A stretch of DNA of 6,438 nt from Halobacteriales archaeon (lineage in GTDB: Archaea > Thermoplasmatota > E2 > JACPAO01 > JAHFTW01), in assembly GCA_020201445.1 (NCBI GenBank), contig JAIVGU010000036.1, positions 1-6,438 of the forward strand, given 5' to 3'. Shown piece by piece: positions 4,926 to 6,438 of this stretch (its first letter is position 1; each line of letters starts with the position of its first letter). The notes under the pieces are model-generated. The model saw only the letters and a list, made by a program, of their open reading frames with translations. It ran no database searches and was not told the origin of the DNA. Position numbers and translations under genes: made by a program.

Positions 4926-5354
4926 ATTCCCACCGGCATCAACGCAGCCCGCAAGCTCCAGAAGAACCGCCAGCAGCTCCGCTGGTCGGACCGCTACTAC
5001 TCGCGCCGCACCCTGCGGCTGAAGCAGAAGTCCGACCCGCTGGGCGGCATCCCGCAGGCGCGCGGCATCGTGACCGAGAAGGTCGGCATCGAGGCCAAGC
5101 AGCCCAACTCCGCCATCCGCAAGTGCGTGAAGGTCCAGCTCATCCGCAACGGGCGCCAGATCACGGCGTTCGCCGTGGGCGACGGCGCCATCAACTACAT
5201 CGACGAGCACGACGAGGTGATGGTGGAGGGCATCGGCGGCCGCATGGGCCGCTCCTACGGCGACATCCCCGGCGTCCGCTACAAGGTCATCAAGGTCAAC
5301 AACGTCTCCCTGGACATGCTGGTCAAGGGCAAGATCGAGAAGCCGATGCGGTGA
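4926..5354 (+). CDS. rps12: 30S ribosomal protein S12 (uS12), archaeal type, ATT start
   Basis: A 142-residue protein of the small ribosomal subunit that sits at the decoding centre and helps control tRNA selection. The universal blocks [15 protein letters not shown] (from residue 58) and [13 protein letters not shown] (from 112) are intact. The N-terminus [17 protein letters not shown] and the segment [19 protein letters not shown] match archaeal S12 and eukaryotic RPS23 rather than bacterial S12. The start is unusual: the family's N-terminus (PTGxNAARKL) is reached directly after ATT at 4926, seven bases behind AGGAGG. The only in-frame ATG is 252 bases upstream and would add an 84-residue basic extension overlapping the promoter. 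A single-base sequence error (ATG to ATT) is the simple alternative. Codons end mostly in C or G, more uniformly than in the transposase. The stop overlaps the ribosome binding site of rps7. Confidence 0.95.
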   Translation: MPTGINAARKLQKNRQQLRWSDRYYSRRTLRLKQKSDPLGGIPQARGIVTEKVGIEAKQPNSAIRKCVKVQLIRNGRQITAFAVGDGAINYIDEHDEVMVEGIGGRMGRSYGDIPGVRYKVIKVNNVSLDMLVKGKIEKPMR

Positions 5355-5355
5355 T
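5350..5355 (+). promoter_or_regulatory. Ribosome binding site of rps7 overlapping the rps12 stop
   Basis: GGTGAT contains the rps12 TGA stop and matches the complement of the conserved 16S rRNA 3' end (AUCACC). It lies four bases before the ATG at 5360. This layout suggests translational coupling of the two ribosomal proteins. Confidence 0.55.
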
Positions 5356-5359
5356 TGCC

Positions 5360-6013
5360 ATGAGCGACGAAACTTCCATCGAATCCCCCGACCAGCTCGC
5401 CACCCTGGCCACCCAGGAGGCGACCCCGGTCGCCAAGAAGGTCGACCTGCCCGCCACGCCGATTTTCGGCAAGTGGCCCAGCGACAAGATCGAGGTCACC
5501 GACGTTGGCCTGGCCAAGTACATCAGCCTCGAGGCCGTCGGCGTCATGCACCACGGCGCCCGCCACGCCAACAAGCACTTCGGCAAGACCAAGGTGCACG
5601 TCGTCGAGCGCCTCATCAACGACCTGATGCGTAGCGAGACCTACCAGGGCAAGAAGTCCAAGGCGTACAAGGCCGTCGAGGAGGCCTTCGACCGCATCGC
5701 GGAGCGCACCAAGGAGAACCCGGTGCAGGTCCTCATCACCGCCATCGTCAACGCCGCCCCCCGCGAGGAGGTCACCCGCCTCCGGTACGGTGGCATCAAC
5801 GTCCCCAAGTCGGTGGACGTGGCCCCCCTGCGCCGCCTCAACGTCGCCCTGCGGCACATCGCCATGGGCGCGACCCAGACCTCGTTCAAGAGCACGAAGC
5901 CCATCAGCCAGTGCATCGCCGACGAGATCATGAAGGCCGCCAAGAACGACCCGCAGAGCTTCGCCGTCGCCAAGCGCGACGAGGTCGAGCGCGTCGCCAA
6001 GTCGGCCCGCTAG
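5360..6013 (+). CDS. rps7: 30S ribosomal protein S7 (uS7), archaeal type
   Basis: A 217-residue protein that nucleates assembly of the 30S head and contacts the E and P sites. After an acidic, Thr/Pro-rich N-terminal extension of about 33 residues, typical of archaeal S7, comes PIFGKWPSDKIEV. The core then follows with VHVVERLINDLMR, NPVQVLITAIVNAAPREEVTRLRYGG and GGINVPKSVDVAPLRRLNVALRHIAMGA (from residue 144). The last helix region is STKPISQCIADEIMKAA. The length suits archaeal homologues; bacterial S7 is about 156 residues. The start at ATG 5360 is five bases after the rps12 stop. A GTG at 5351 in the same frame overlaps rps12 and is less likely. EF-2, the usual next gene in many archaea, is not downstream; a pyrimidine tract follows immediately. 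Confidence 0.96.
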   Translation: MSDETSIESPDQLATLATQEATPVAKKVDLPATPIFGKWPSDKIEVTDVGLAKYISLEAVGVMHHGARHANKHFGKTKVHVVERLINDLMRSETYQGKKSKAYKAVEEAFDRIAERTKENPVQVLITAIVNAAPREEVTRLRYGGINVPKSVDVAPLRRLNVALRHIAMGATQTSFKSTKPISQCIADEIMKAAKNDPQSFAVAKRDEVERVAKSAR

Positions 6014-6018
6014 GGCCG

Positions 6019-6052
6019 CTCCTTTTCCTCTTCCTTCTTTCCTCTCTTTTCT
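6019..6052 (+). terminator. Pyrimidine-tract terminator after rps7
   Basis: From six bases after the rps7 stop, 34 bases contain only C and T, with T runs at 6023-6026, 6038-6040 and 6047-6050. Archaeal RNA polymerase stops at T-rich non-template tracts without needing a hairpin, so this is a good candidate for the operon end. It is striking against the surrounding high GC. Confidence 0.65.
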
Positions 6053-6182
6053 GACGTCGATGGGCGGTGCGAGAGGCAACTTCCTGGCAACGGTTATCAA
6101 TCCGGTGCCCCGTGCGCGGCCGGTGGTTTGGCCAACGCGCGGCGACGGGTTCCTCGCAGCCCGCCTGCGCCGCCACGCCTCC

Positions 6183-6190
6183 AGGTGGAG
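6183..6190 (+). promoter_or_regulatory. Ribosome binding site of the exported protein
   Basis: AGGTGGAG lies five bases before the ATG at 6196 and decides that start. The region 6053-6182 should hold its promoter; TTATCA at 6094-6099 is only a weak TATA candidate. Confidence 0.55.
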
Positions 6191-6195
6191 ACCCC

Positions 6196-6438
6196 ATGAG
6201 CGACGGACCTGAACGGCAGTGGAACCACGCCCGCAGCACGACCCAAGGATTTGCGGCGGAACGTCCTGCCCGGCTGGCCTCGGCCGGCCTGTGCATCCTC
6301 CTGGCGGCGCTGGCGCTCCACCCTGCCCTTGCGGCCAACGCCTTGGCTGGCCCGCCCCCGACGGCGCAGGCCGCGCCGCAGGGCACCGGCATCCTGTTCG
6401 AGAAGAACGTGGGCCAATGGGACGCGCAGGCCCTGTTC
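6196..6438 (+). CDS. Secreted protein, DUF7948-like N-terminus (partial)
   Basis: Only the first 81 residues are present; the frame is open to the window edge. The N-terminus has about 26 polar residues including several Arg, then a hydrophobic segment (about 27-47, CILLAALALHPALAA) and small residues suited to signal-peptidase cleavage near ANALA. After a Pro/Ala-rich spacer comes GILFEKNVGQWDAQALF. The phrase 'F.EN.GQWD..V.F' opens a domain (DUF7948) seen at the start of large secreted proteins, often with SBBP-type beta-propeller or other repeats. I therefore expect a long cell-surface or secreted protein. Its own ribosome binding site and the terminator before it suggest a transcription unit separate from rps12-rps7. 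The family call rests on one short motif and memory. Confidence 0.6.
   Translation, partial: MSDGPERQWNHARSTTQGFAAERPARLASAGLCILLAALALHPALAANALAGPPPTAQAAPQGTGILFEKNVGQWDAQALF

Noticed and set aside
3941..4954. Minus-strand frame of 337 codons over the aquaporin and upstream region
   Set aside because: It is out of frame with the clear MIP protein and its translation is dominated by Arg, Pro and His.
4864..5022. Short ORF from ATG 4864 overlapping the start of rps12 in another frame
   Set aside because: It has no ribosome binding site and a Ser/Pro/Arg-rich translation. An upstream regulatory ORF cannot be excluded, but nothing supports it.
5279..6100. Antisense open frame of 273 codons over rps7
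   Set aside because: It is the mirror of a clear ribosomal gene; its Leu/Gly/Asp-rich translation is typical of a GC-rich shadow.

Overview
The window looks like a piece of a very GC-rich archaeal chromosome. The main evidence is the adjacent pair of ribosomal protein genes for uS12 and uS7. Both proteins are of the archaeal/eukaryotic type rather than the bacterial type. Supporting signs are a TTTATA box upstream of rps12, GGTG-type ribosome binding sites and a pyrimidine tract after rps7. A Thermoplasmatota-like lineage is my guess from the S12 sequence; the window does not prove it.

The left third (1-3440) looks accessory. After about 337 bases with no supportable gene, but with a strong hairpin and a short tandem repeat, there is a minus-strand gene of unknown function (338-1060). 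A 239-base divergent intergenic region follows. Then comes a plus-strand two-gene unit: a small protein with an N-terminal C2H2-like zinc finger and a C-terminal membrane hairpin (1300-1917), overlapping by 4 bases a DDE transposase (1914-3440). The transposase has a SWIM-like N-terminal region. I found no convincing terminal inverted repeats, so the limits of the mobile element are open.

The middle (3467-4566, minus strand) is a compact arsenic-resistance pair. A MIP/aquaporin channel overlaps by 4 bases a thioredoxin-type arsenate reductase, ArsC. The likely logic matches the aqpS-arsC arrangement known from rhizobia: ArsC makes arsenite from arsenate and the channel lets it leave the cell. 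No ArsR regulator is in the window.

The right part (4567-6438) begins with a 359-base divergent region. It carries three CTTnCACA motifs at exact 21-base spacing, a long composite inverted repeat, a TATA box, and a leader with two potential stem-loops. Then come rps12, apparently starting at ATT behind a perfect AGGAGG, and rps7 just after it. A pyrimidine tract probably ends this operon. The final gene, cut by the window edge, encodes an exported protein with the opening motif of large secreted repeat proteins (DUF7948-like). The usual archaeal neighbours of rps12-rps7 (nusA/rpl30e upstream, EF-2 downstream) are absent on both sides.
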